Source: CAZDAM01 sp964503595
GTDB lineage: Bacteria > Muiribacteriota > UBA6191
NCBI GenBank assembly: GCA_964503595.1
Contig: CAZDAM010000109.1
Span: 1 to 10,950, forward strand
Direction of reading: 5' to 3'
Length of the DNA stretch: 10,950 bases
Positions 1-6,469 of the stretch are shown one piece after another. The notes under the pieces were generated by a model. It had not been told where the DNA came from. It saw only the letters and a program-made list of their open reading frames with translations, and did no database searches. The position numbers and the translations under genes are program-made. Position 1 is the first letter of the stretch; every line of letters begins with the position of its first letter.

Positions 1-103
1 TTTTGAAAAATATTCCGATCTTTTTTTCTCGCTCCCGGCAGGATCCGCATGGATTGTTAAAATACCTAAGTTGATCAAAACACTCATTCGCAATCCACAA
101 AAA

Positions 104-131
104 TTGACAAGAATAAAGCCCCTTAAATATT
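104..131 (+). promoter_or_regulatory. Putative sigma-70 promoter of the decayed AlbA_2-type gene
   Basis: A perfect -35 hexamer TTGACA lies at 104-109. A -10-like AATATT (4 of 6 matches to consensus) lies at 126-131, giving a 16-base spacer in AT-rich DNA. A start site around 138 would fall just before the Shine-Dalgarno AAGGAG at 142-147, which sits 9 bases ahead of the ATG at 157. The order promoter, ribosome-binding site, start codon is what an intact gene would have, so the pseudogene probably kept its original 5' end. The -10 assignment is weak because several AT-rich hexamers overlap there. Confidence 0.4.
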
Positions 132-156
132 TTTAAATATCAAGGAGAAGAAGTAC

Positions 157-750
157 ATGCTTATCGAATCTCCATGATTTTCAGGAAAAAGTCGACTGGA
201 CAGACTTCCTCATCCGCAAAACTGTGCCAGGAACTATGAAAAACTGAATGCTGTCGGCTTTCTGCTCCTGCCTATCAATCCATGTGGACAGGATTTACAG
301 TGTACAGACAATTTTTTCGGCTGCATCTGGCAGCCAACCTCTTCCGTCCGAAGACTCTATCCTCTCAAATGGAATATGTCTCCGACAAACACGGGGCGAC
401 CCACCAAATGGTTTTATCCGCTTGAGGCTGTTCGGGAAGCCCGGATCAATGCCTTGGCCCATCGGGATTGGACGCGTTTTGTTGAAATCGAAGTGGCGAG
501 CTATTCCAATCGTCTGGAAGTGATCAGCCCCGGAGCCTTATCCAATTCCATGACGATTGAAAAAATGAAGGCGGGGCAGCGTTCGCCAAGAAACACTCTG
601 GTGATGGAAGTGCTCAGGGATTACGGTTATGTCGATTATCGGGGAATGGGAGTGAGGGCGAAAATTATGCCTCTGACAAAGGCATTGAGTGGAAAAGATC
701 CGGAGTTCGTTGCAACCGAAGACTACCTCAAAACCGTTTTATATCGGTAG
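157..750 (+). pseudogene. Remnant of an AlbA_2/HATPase_c_4 (RecG-like) DNA-binding protein
   Basis: Intact relatives are cytoplasmic proteins of about 450-500 residues with an N-terminal AlbA_2 (Schlafen-like) domain and a C-terminal ATPase-like domain; they are usually annotated as putative transcriptional regulators or RecG-like ATP-binding proteins. Here an ATG at 157 with a good ribosome-binding site encodes MLIESP, a typical beginning of this family, then meets TGA at 175-177. The same frame later reads EKLNAVGFLLLPINP (about 229-273), like the family's mid-protein strand. A family-like segment MEYVSDKHGA is in another frame at 369-398. The reading then returns to the first frame for KWFYPLEAVREARINALAHRD and the rest of the C-terminal domain, including LEVISPGAL and DYGYVDYRGMGVRAK, ending at 750. 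The N-terminal domain is almost entirely missing, so a large internal deletion plus at least two frame changes are needed. The longest open piece (376-750) could give a 124-residue fragment, but nothing suggests it is functional. Confidence 0.85.
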
Positions 751-786
751 TTCAGGCCTTCAGGAGTACCGATCTGATAAACCCGA

Positions 787-1989
787 TCACTCATGCCTTA
801 AACATTCGATTGGATCCAGGCGGGCGGCGCTGCGGGCAGGGTGCCAGCCAAAGAAGAGGCCAATCAGGGTGGAGCTTCCCAGGCCCATGAAAACCGCGAG
901 CCAGGGAATGACGGCTGGGTAGCCGGATGCCAGGCCGATGAGCTTGATGAAGCCTGTGGAAAGAACCAGACCGGCAATCCCTCCGACCAGGGTCAGAGTC
1001 AGAGCTTCAATCAGAAACTGAAGCTGAATATCGCGATCGGTGGCACCGATGGCTTTGCGGATACCGATTTCCTGTGTGCGCTCAGCCACGTTCGCGAGCA
1101 TGATGTTCATGATGCCGATACCACCGACAAGCAGGGAAATCCCAGCCATCAGGCCCAAAAAGATGGTCAGGGCCAGGCCGATGCCTTCCAGAGTTTCCAG
1201 AACCTGGGCCATGTTGACCACGCGCACATCAGTTTCCTGATCCGGGCGGATTTTATGCTGGCGGCGCATGACTTTTTCGATATTGAGGGCGGCCTGGGTC
1301 ATCAGGTCTTCAGAGGCGGCAGAGATATCGATTCTGGAAAGGGATTTACGGCCCATCAGGCCCGAAGCTGCCGCGGTGAAAGGAATCAGAATGGAGGAAT
1401 CGGGGCTGTGACCCTGCTGTCCCCTTTCCTTGAGAAGGCCAATGACTTCACAGGCCCGCCCCTGAATTTTCAGGGTTTTTCCCAGAGTGGATTGGGAGGG
1501 GAAAAGTTCTTCGGCAATCTGGGAACCTATGATGCAGACAAAACGGGCCGATCGCTCTTCAAAATCCGAGAAATAGCGCCCTTCTTCCAGTTCCAGCTGG
1601 TGAATGCCAAGATAGCTTGAGGCGGTGCCGACGACTTCGGCATTCATGTTCCGGGTCATGGCCTTGATCTGAAAGCTTGATTGCATGACGGGGCTGACGG
1701 CCTGAATTTCTTCCAGCTTCATCAGGGCCAGGGCATCATCCAGTTCCAGGTTCTGGTAGGAACCGGAGGTGACTCCCCGAAACTGCCGGCGGGCGGGAAA
1801 GACCATCAGCAGGGAAGAGCCCATCTGGCGGACCTGGGCCAGGGTATGGGCCTTGAGGCTTTCTCCCAGCGATAATGAGGCAATCACGGAGCCGGTACCA
1901 ATGATGATCCCCAGCATGGACAGGAATGTCCTCAGGCGGGAGGCCACCATGGTGTTGAAGGCAAGCTGAAACAGGATTTTGATTGGCAT
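787..1989 (-). CDS. MacB-like ABC transporter permease (FtsX family), no ATPase domain
   Basis: This is a 400-residue inner-membrane permease of the MacB type, which couples ATP hydrolysis by a partner to mechanical export across the envelope. A first membrane segment follows the family motif RLRTFLSMLGIIIGTGSVIA (about residues 17-36). A periplasmic MacB_PCD domain follows to about residue 260. The C-terminal FtsX domain carries the signature GGIGIMNIMLANVAERTQEI, then GIRKAIGA and a closing PARSAARLDPIECLRHE. Escherichia coli MacB (about 648 residues) has an N-terminal ATPase that is absent here, and no ATPase gene lies in the window, so a separate ATP-binding subunit is required. I chose the ATG at 1989 because the family begins there; its first base is the last base of the upstream adaptor's TGA (TGATG), which implies translational coupling and explains the lack of a ribosome-binding site. 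A GTG at 2034 would add 15 unlikely proline-rich residues. The gene converges on the pseudogene ending at 750. Confidence 0.92.
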   Translation of the reverse strand: MPIKILFQLAFNTMVASRLRTFLSMLGIIIGTGSVIASLSLGESLKAHTLAQVRQMGSSLLMVFPARRQFRGVTSGSYQNLELDDALALMKLEEIQAVSPVMQSSFQIKAMTRNMNAEVVGTASSYLGIHQLELEEGRYFSDFEERSARFVCIIGSQIAEELFPSQSTLGKTLKIQGRACEVIGLLKERGQQGHSPDSSILIPFTAAASGLMGRKSLSRIDISAASEDLMTQAALNIEKVMRRQHKIRPDQETDVRVVNMAQVLETLEGIGLALTIFLGLMAGISLLVGGIGIMNIMLANVAERTQEIGIRKAIGATDRDIQLQFLIEALTLTLVGGIAGLVLSTGFIKLIGLASGYPAVIPWLAVFMGLGSSTLIGLFFGWHPARSAARLDPIECLRHE

Positions 1990-3320
1990 CAGAGACGGAT
2001 TGAGGCCCCCCGGCGGCCTCCGGAACGGTTCCACTGGCTTGAGACGGATTGGGGAATGACGATGGATTCCCCCTCTTTCAACCCGGAGAGGATTTGAATG
2101 CAGGTGCCATCAGAAATTCCGGGCAGAACCTTGCGCCAGCTTTCCTTACCCCGGTTTTTTCCTTTGCCCCTGGCTTCCGGGTTGTTCTCTTTCCTGTCCT
2201 CGCCTGAAGCCAGCCGTACGGCGGGTGAGCCTTCGTGCTGCTGAAGGGCATCCCAGGGAAGGCACAGGGCGTTTTCGGCTCTGGCTGAATGGATTGTGAC
2301 GCTGGCACTCATCTCCGGTCGCAGCAGTTCCTTCCCTTCTTCCTTCACGGCAACATCAACCTGAAAGAAGACGACATTCTGGCTGACTTCCCCGCGGGGA
2401 GAGATTCTTTCCACGGATCCGGCAAATTCCTTCCAGGGCCAGGCATCAACCTGAAATGCGGCGGTCTGTCCGGGACTCAAGTGACCGACTGAGCTTTCAT
2501 CGACCTGGGCCCGAATCACAAGGCTTGAGAAATCGGAAAGGGTCATGATTGTGGTGCCGCCCCCGACATTGCTGATCCCGGAGGAAATGATCTGCCCTTC
2601 CTGAACGGGAAGAGAGGACACGATCCCGTCCATGGGAGCTCTCACTTCTGTATCCGCCAGGGCCTGCTCGGCAATTTCAAGCTCCAGCTGGCGCTGGTTG
2701 ACGTCCTCAATTCTGGACTGAACATTCAGGCGGGTGGAATCCAGCTGAAGTTTTTCCAGATCCAGTCCTGCGACTCTGGCTTCTGCCTGAGCCAGGGAGC
2801 TTGCGGCCTCCAGAGCCCGGGCAACAGCGGCTTCCTTTTCGGTGTCGGAAGCCAGTTTTTCCTGGTACAGCCTTTCTGTTCTTTCGCGGGTGCGGTTGAG
2901 TTCCTGATAGCGGGCTTTGGCTGCATCCAGAGATTTGTTGTATTCCCTGGTTTTCAGCTTGAGATCGGATTCGGCAATCTGAAGGGCAAGCTCTGCCTGA
3001 TCCTTTTGAATGGTCGCAAGCCGCAAGCGGGCCCTGGCACTTTCCACCTTGCGTTCTTCATCAACCGGATCCAGTTTTAGAAGAAGATCGCCCTTTCTGA
3101 TGCGATCCCCAAGTCCGAAGGGCAGGGAGACAATCAGGCCGCTGGCCTTGCATTTGATTTCCACATCCAGAGGAGAGACAACCTTTCCGGCGGCTTCCAC
3201 CCTGGCCACGATGGTTTTTCGTTCTATTGTGTGAGTTTTTAGGGTGGGGCGTTCCGCCTTCTGACAACCCAAAGCGAATAAACCTGTGAGAGCCATCAAA
3301 ATCGGGGTGGTTTTTTTCAT
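1989..3320 (-). CDS. MacA-like periplasmic adaptor lipoprotein (HlyD/RND membrane-fusion family)
   Basis: This 443-residue protein is predicted to bridge the MacB-like permease encoded next to it and an outer-membrane channel. It begins with a lipoprotein signal, MKKTTPILMALTGLFALGC, with the acylated cysteine at residue 19. A barrel-sandwich (lipoyl) half follows (residues about 38-85, with KVVSPLDVEIKCKASG and GDRIRKGDLLLKLDP). Next comes a long Arg/Glu/Ala-rich coiled coil (about 86-215). The returning lipoyl half (VRAPMDGIVSSLPVQEGQII) leads into a beta-barrel with the family sequence LVIRAQVDESSVGHLSPGQ. The membrane-proximal domain contains an unusual Lys/Gly/Glu-rich insert at about 370-394; the protein is about 70 residues longer than E. 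coli MacA. The start at 3320 is preceded by AGGA seven bases upstream. It lies 79 bases downstream of the GspF-like gene on the same strand and overlaps the permease by one base, so a joint transcript is likely. No channel gene is present. Confidence 0.92.
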   Translation of the reverse strand: MKKTTPILMALTGLFALGCQKAERPTLKTHTIERKTIVARVEAAGKVVSPLDVEIKCKASGLIVSLPFGLGDRIRKGDLLLKLDPVDEERKVESARARLRLATIQKDQAELALQIAESDLKLKTREYNKSLDAAKARYQELNRTRERTERLYQEKLASDTEKEAAVARALEAASSLAQAEARVAGLDLEKLQLDSTRLNVQSRIEDVNQRQLELEIAEQALADTEVRAPMDGIVSSLPVQEGQIISSGISNVGGGTTIMTLSDFSSLVIRAQVDESSVGHLSPGQTAAFQVDAWPWKEFAGSVERISPRGEVSQNVVFFQVDVAVKEEGKELLRPEMSASVTIHSARAENALCLPWDALQQHEGSPAVRLASGEDRKENNPEARGKGKNRGKESWRKVLPGISDGTCIQILSGLKEGESIVIPQSVSSQWNRSGGRRGASIRL

Positions 3321-3380
3321 GTTTTTTTCCTGTTGCCAGAGAGTCTTGTATCTGAAACCATTGGAGTTTCATCGGACGTT

Positions 3381-3398
3381 ACATTTTGCAAAAAATGT
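3381..3398 (-). promoter_or_regulatory. Perfect 7-bp inverted repeat between the GspF-like and MacA-like genes
   Basis: ACATTTT and AAAATGT flank a 4-base loop, one base after the stop codon of the GspF-like gene at 3400. It could form a short AT-rich hairpin in the message or be an operator for the adaptor gene 60 bases on. There is no GC-rich stem and no T-run beyond it, so a strong intrinsic terminator is unlikely. A chance origin in AT-rich spacer DNA is possible. Confidence 0.3.
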
Positions 3399-3399
3399 T

Positions 3400-4095
3400 T
3401 CAACTTATGATCAGGCGGTTTTTCTGAAGATTGAGCCGGAAACGTGGTGGGTTTTTGAACAGAAACGGATTCCCTGCCGGAAGCAGGAGAATCCGGCCTT
3501 TGTCCATGACATGCTCAAGACAGCTTTGTATCCGCTCTGATCTAGGGATATCCAGGTAGAAAATACCCTGTTGGGGAATTCCTCTTAATGTCTGTTCCAG
3601 TTCGGTTTCACTGCTATAGAGTGGAATCCCTGTCTGAGGAAACCAGCTGACAGCGTTCACGTAGGAAAAGCGCTCCTGAAAGCTTTTGATCAGTCTCAAA
3701 AGAGTCGTATGGAGCTCGGGCTCAATCAGAACCAGACCCCCGTCTCCCTGCTTCAGCCACTGAGTCAGCTCCTGAGGAAGGCGAAAAGGCCGGGTCTTGA
3801 GATTTCCCAGACGGGGGGCTGAAAAATCTCCCTCGTAAAGAGCCGCTTCTTCCAGGGCATCCTCGATGCGCCCGTGTTCTTCGCCGGTGCGGATGATGGC
3901 AATGGTGCCTGGGCTTAAGTGACCAAGCTCATCCAAGGCATCAGACAGGGGGATGCCGGTGCCGATTCTCTCAGGCAGGAGGAGGAAGTCTTCGGGAACG
4001 GGTTCGGCGGCAAGGATCTCGGTTGCCCTTCTGATCGGAAGTCGGGAACGGATGAGCTGGGAAAGCCTTTTTAGGGCCATGGATGAAGTTTGCAT
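3400..4095 (-). CDS. GspF-like N-terminal domain joined to a degenerate GspE/PilT-like domain
   Basis: The first 85 or so residues resemble one T2SSF (GspF/PilC) platform-protein repeat: a helix LKRLSQLIRSRLPIRRATEI, then GIPLSDALDELGHLSPG and the characteristic GEEHGRIEDALEEAALYE. No hydrophobic membrane helix like that of true GspF follows. Instead the remaining 130 residues can be laid along a secretion ATPase core. LPQELTQWLKQGDGGLVLIEP corresponds to the strand before the P-loop, the Walker A site reads EPELHTTLL with no GKT, and IFYLDIPRSERIQSCLEH resembles the Walker B region. So ATP binding looks lost. The domain reading is mine by eye; the GspF part is fairly clear, the ATPase part tentative. 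Start choice is uncertain: ATG codons at 4095 and 4080 and a TTG at 4137 are in frame and none has a clear ribosome-binding site; the domain begins just after 4080. It leads the operon with the MacA/MacB-like genes and diverges from the carboxypeptidase gene. Confidence 0.7.
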   Translation of the reverse strand: MQTSSMALKRLSQLIRSRLPIRRATEILAAEPVPEDFLLLPERIGTGIPLSDALDELGHLSPGTIAIIRTGEEHGRIEDALEEAALYEGDFSAPRLGNLKTRPFRLPQELTQWLKQGDGGLVLIEPELHTTLLRLIKSFQERFSYVNAVSWFPQTGIPLYSSETELEQTLRGIPQQGIFYLDIPRSERIQSCLEHVMDKGRILLLPAGNPFLFKNPPRFRLNLQKNRLIIS

Positions 4096-4105
4096 GGTTT
4101 CAGAC

Positions 4106-4133
4106 TTTACAGAAACCTTACAATCCTTACAAT
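4106..4133 (+). promoter_or_regulatory. Putative promoter of the carboxypeptidase gene, with tandem 9-bp repeat
   Basis: TTTACA at 4106-4111 (5 of 6 to the -35 consensus) and TACAAT at 4128-4133 (5 of 6 to the -10 consensus) are separated by 16 bases. The -10 lies in a perfect tandem repeat, CCTTACAATCCTTACAAT (4116-4133), so a second TACAAT sits nine bases upstream at 4119-4124. Transcription from the downstream copy would start near 4140, just ahead of the ribosome-binding site AAGAAGGA at 4148-4155. The element also lies upstream of the divergent GspF-like gene, so the repeat could serve as a shared regulator site. Confidence 0.5.
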
Positions 4134-4163
4134 GCAAACATCTTACGAAGAAGGATGTTTTCG

Positions 4164-5558
4164 ATGAAAAAACTGCTGCCCTTTGCTCTTGCTATCCTGA
4201 TCTCATCAGTTCATGCTCAGGATCAGGTTCTGAGAGTGCCCAATACCCCCCTCAATCGGCTGCTTCTGCAAAAGCTGGATCTGGATTTTGGCTGTTTTGG
4301 CCGCAGTGAAAAACATCTTGAATTTCTGGTGGATGACGAAGCACGGGAAAAACTGGCCACAAACCGCCAACTGGGTTCCGGTCTGATGAGCCAGGCTGAA
4401 GTTGTTATTGAGAATGTTCAGGCCAAAAATGAGGAAGCCCTGACTTCCCGTTCTTCGGATCTGGGCCGATACCACACCGTGGCAGAAGCCATGGCTGAAG
4501 TTCAGCGTTTGGCCGAGGAATTTTCCGATCTCGTTCAGCTTGATCAGGAAACCGAGACCTTTGAAGGCCGGAGCATCCCCGTTCTTACCTTAAAGGGTGA
4601 AAAGGCTTCTTTGGATGCCCCGGCCTATCTGGTCATGGGATCCCACCATGCCCGCGAATGGATCAGCCTTGAAGTTCCGCTTCATTTCATGCGAAAGCTT
4701 CTGACTGATTACCGTGCCGGGGATGAAAGAAGTGTCAGGCTGCTTGATTCATCCCGTATTGTCGTTGTTCCCATGGTCAATCCGGATGGCTGTGAATATT
4801 CCCGCACCAAGCGCAAGATGTGGCGCAAGAACCGCCGTGTGAATGAAGGCACTTCAGCCATTGGGGTGGATAACAATCGCAACTATCCTTACAAATGGGG
4901 TGTGGCCGGTTCTTCCTCCTATGCGGGAAGCGATACCTACATGGGCCCTGAAGCTGGTTCCGAAAAAGAAAACCAGCTCATCATGAAGCTTGCTGAAGAG
5001 CATAAATTTGTCGCTGCGGTCTCTTTTCACTCCTACTCTGAACTGGTTCTGTGGCCTTGGGGTTACACCAACCGGATTCAGGCCCGTGATCATGCCATTT
5101 TCAAGAAATATGGCGATGCCATGGGTAAGGTTCTGGGCTATAAACCCATGCAGATTTCCGGACTCTATGAGGCTTCCGGTGGATTTGATGATGAGCTTTA
5201 CGCCACACATAACGTGCTTTCCTACACGATTGAGCTTGCAACCTGGTTTATCCCCTCAGAAAGCGAAATTGCTCCGATCTGTGAAAAGTCCCACGAAGCT
5301 CTCATGGGCCTCTTCTTAACGGCCCGTGATCCTTTTTTGGAAGCCAGCAAGGATTCCTCCTGGAAAGTTCAGGGTGATGTCCAGCTGGCTGTCGCCGATG
5401 TTCTGAATGGCCGGGCTTTGAATTCCACCAGGGTGGAGAGTTTGCAGCACTATGATGAAAAAACTCTGAATCAGGCAATGGATGCCCTGAAAATGGATCG
5501 GGGTTTAAGAGACGATCTGAACCGGGCCCTGTTAAGAGCCCGTCAGTTCCCCCAGTAA
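4164..5558 (+). CDS. Secreted zinc carboxypeptidase, peptidase family M14
   Basis: This enzyme should remove C-terminal amino acids from peptides outside the cytoplasm. The 464-residue protein starts with a signal peptide MKKLLPFALAILISSVHA, with cleavage likely before QDQ. A prodomain-like region of about 120 residues follows. The catalytic domain has all key M14 residues: zinc ligands H162 and E165 in HHAREW and H289 in SFHSYS, the substrate-binding NR pair (N238, R239) in VDNNRNYPYKWG, the loop LYEASGGFDDELY, and the general base E357 in YTIELA. About 100 further residues without a recognised domain close the protein. I chose the ATG at 4164 because it has a ribosome-binding site AAGAAGGA eight bases ahead and gives a clean signal peptide; an in-frame ATG at 4083 would prepend 27 residues and cross the promoter. 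The gene stands alone, divergent from the GspF-like gene, and its last 16 bases overlap the end of the HtpX-like gene. Whether it acts in the periplasm or outside is not visible. Confidence 0.95.
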   Translation: MKKLLPFALAILISSVHAQDQVLRVPNTPLNRLLLQKLDLDFGCFGRSEKHLEFLVDDEAREKLATNRQLGSGLMSQAEVVIENVQAKNEEALTSRSSDLGRYHTVAEAMAEVQRLAEEFSDLVQLDQETETFEGRSIPVLTLKGEKASLDAPAYLVMGSHHAREWISLEVPLHFMRKLLTDYRAGDERSVRLLDSSRIVVVPMVNPDGCEYSRTKRKMWRKNRRVNEGTSAIGVDNNRNYPYKWGVAGSSSYAGSDTYMGPEAGSEKENQLIMKLAEEHKFVAAVSFHSYSELVLWPWGYTNRIQARDHAIFKKYGDAMGKVLGYKPMQISGLYEASGGFDDELYATHNVLSYTIELATWFIPSESEIAPICEKSHEALMGLFLTARDPFLEASKDSSWKVQGDVQLAVADVLNGRALNSTRVESLQHYDEKTLNQAMDALKMDRGLRDDLNRALLRARQFPQ

Positions 5559-6409
5559 AGACGGGGCTGTTCTGCCATGGATAGCAGGCGCTGAATTCTT
5601 TCCCGGGTCGCCGGATGGGTTTTCAGGATTACCGGAATGCCGGAACTGGGCAGGAAGCGTCCCCAGGGATTGCGGACAGCTTTTTCCATGGTGGACAGAG
5701 CTGACGCCAGGCCGTAAGGATCCTTACTGATCTCAACGGCCATGCGATCGGCTTCAAATTCCCGTGTCCGGCTCAGGGCAAGGCCCAGAAGGCCATTGAG
5801 TCCGGGGGCCAGGAAGACCAGCAGAATCCAGGCCAGTGGGAACTCCACGATTCCAAGAAGCCAGAAGGGCAGAGAAAGCAGGAGCATCATCTGCCCGAAG
5901 CTTCCCAGCGAAGAGGTCAGCCGGGTCATGGCACCGGAAAACCCCATGATCCCCATGTCCCGGTTTTTGACATGGGCAATTTCATGGGCCAGAACTCCAA
6001 TCAGCTCTCTTTCGTTCAATGTGTTGAGAATGCCGTGGGTCAGGCCGATTGCAAAGCGATCTGTCTGTCCGGCGGCCATGGCATTGATCTGGTTCTGGGG
6101 CAGATACCAGAGGGTGGGTCTTGTTTGAAGCCCTGCTCTTTGGCACAGGGCATCGGTAATCCTGTAAAGACCGGGGGCATTTTCAAAGCCAAGCGGAGTT
6201 CCCCGCATGGTCTTGAAGATCAGCTCTGGCCGGGCAGAATGCACGAGAGTGAAGCCGAAGACAAAAATCAGAAGGATAAGGGGTAGAGTAATATTCCCCA
6301 GGATGCCGAATCCTACCAGCGAGAAAAGGCTTAACATGGCCAGAAGAATCAGGCCGGTCTGAAGAAAATTCTGGGAGCGATGCTCTTTTACAATATCTTT
6401 GGCAATCAT
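5543..6409 (-). CDS. htpX: HtpX-like membrane zinc metalloprotease, peptidase family M48
   Basis: HtpX proteases sit in the inner membrane with a cytosolic active site and degrade misfolded membrane proteins, complementing FtsH. The predicted 288-residue protein is close to E. coli HtpX (293). Two hydrophobic segments lie at about 15-35 and 39-57. The family stretch NQINAMAAGQTDRFAIGLT precedes the zinc motif HEIAH (residues 142-146), followed by VKNRDM. Two further hydrophobic segments (about 172-186 and 188-210) lead into REFEAD with the likely third zinc ligand E217. The ATG at 6409 was chosen because GGAGG lies five bases upstream; an ATG at 6421 would add four residues. The same frame stays open much further upstream, but that part is antisense to the sensor kinase gene. 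The gene diverges from the sensor operon across 60 bases and carries a sigma-54-like element in that gap. Sequence differs enough from E. coli HtpX that another M48B subgroup is possible. Confidence 0.92.
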   Translation of the reverse strand: MIAKDIVKEHRSQNFLQTGLILLAMLSLFSLVGFGILGNITLPLILLIFVFGFTLVHSARPELIFKTMRGTPLGFENAPGLYRITDALCQRAGLQTRPTLWYLPQNQINAMAAGQTDRFAIGLTHGILNTLNERELIGVLAHEIAHVKNRDMGIMGFSGAMTRLTSSLGSFGQMMLLLSLPFWLLGIVEFPLAWILLVFLAPGLNGLLGLALSRTREFEADRMAVEISKDPYGLASALSTMEKAVRNPWGRFLPSSGIPVILKTHPATRERIQRLLSMAEQPRLYWGN

Positions 6410-6435
6410 GTTTTCCTCCATCTGAACCACTCTAC

Positions 6436-6450
6436 GCAAGGAATGTGCCG
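6436..6450 (-). promoter_or_regulatory. Putative sigma-54 (-24/-12) promoter of the HtpX-like gene
   Basis: On the minus strand the sequence is CGGCACATTCCTTGC. It matches the sigma-54 consensus TGGCAC-N5-TTGC at nine of ten positions and has the exact GG-N10-GC spacing. The predicted start near 6424 is followed by the ribosome-binding site GGAGG (6419-6415) and the ATG at 6409, so the geometry fits a short leader. No activator-binding site was identified, and an upstream one would lie inside the sensor kinase gene. A chance match cannot be excluded from sequence alone. Confidence 0.45.
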
Positions 6451-6469
6451 AGTCTGGTAGCATGCCTTC

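Noticed and set aside
1..103. Possible coding sequence or RNA gene at the left edge
   Set aside because: No coding frame of note, no tRNA-like fold or conserved RNA motif was recognised; it appears to be spacer DNA.
125..141. AT-rich near-palindrome ahead of the first start codon
   Set aside because: Simple A/T composition explains it and it overlaps the putative -10 region; no operator evidence.
751..786. Possible terminator between the left pseudogene and the permease gene
   Set aside because: Only a short TTCAGG direct repeat was seen; no stem with a T-run on either strand.
841..1620. A 259-codon open frame on the plus strand
   Set aside because: It is antisense to the MacB-like permease, is rich in Gln, His and Gly as expected of a shadow frame, and resembles no family.
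1990..2034. GTG start that would extend the permease by 15 residues
   Set aside because: The added residues are proline/arginine-rich and overlap the adaptor's end; the family begins at the ATG at 1989, which is coupled to the adaptor stop.
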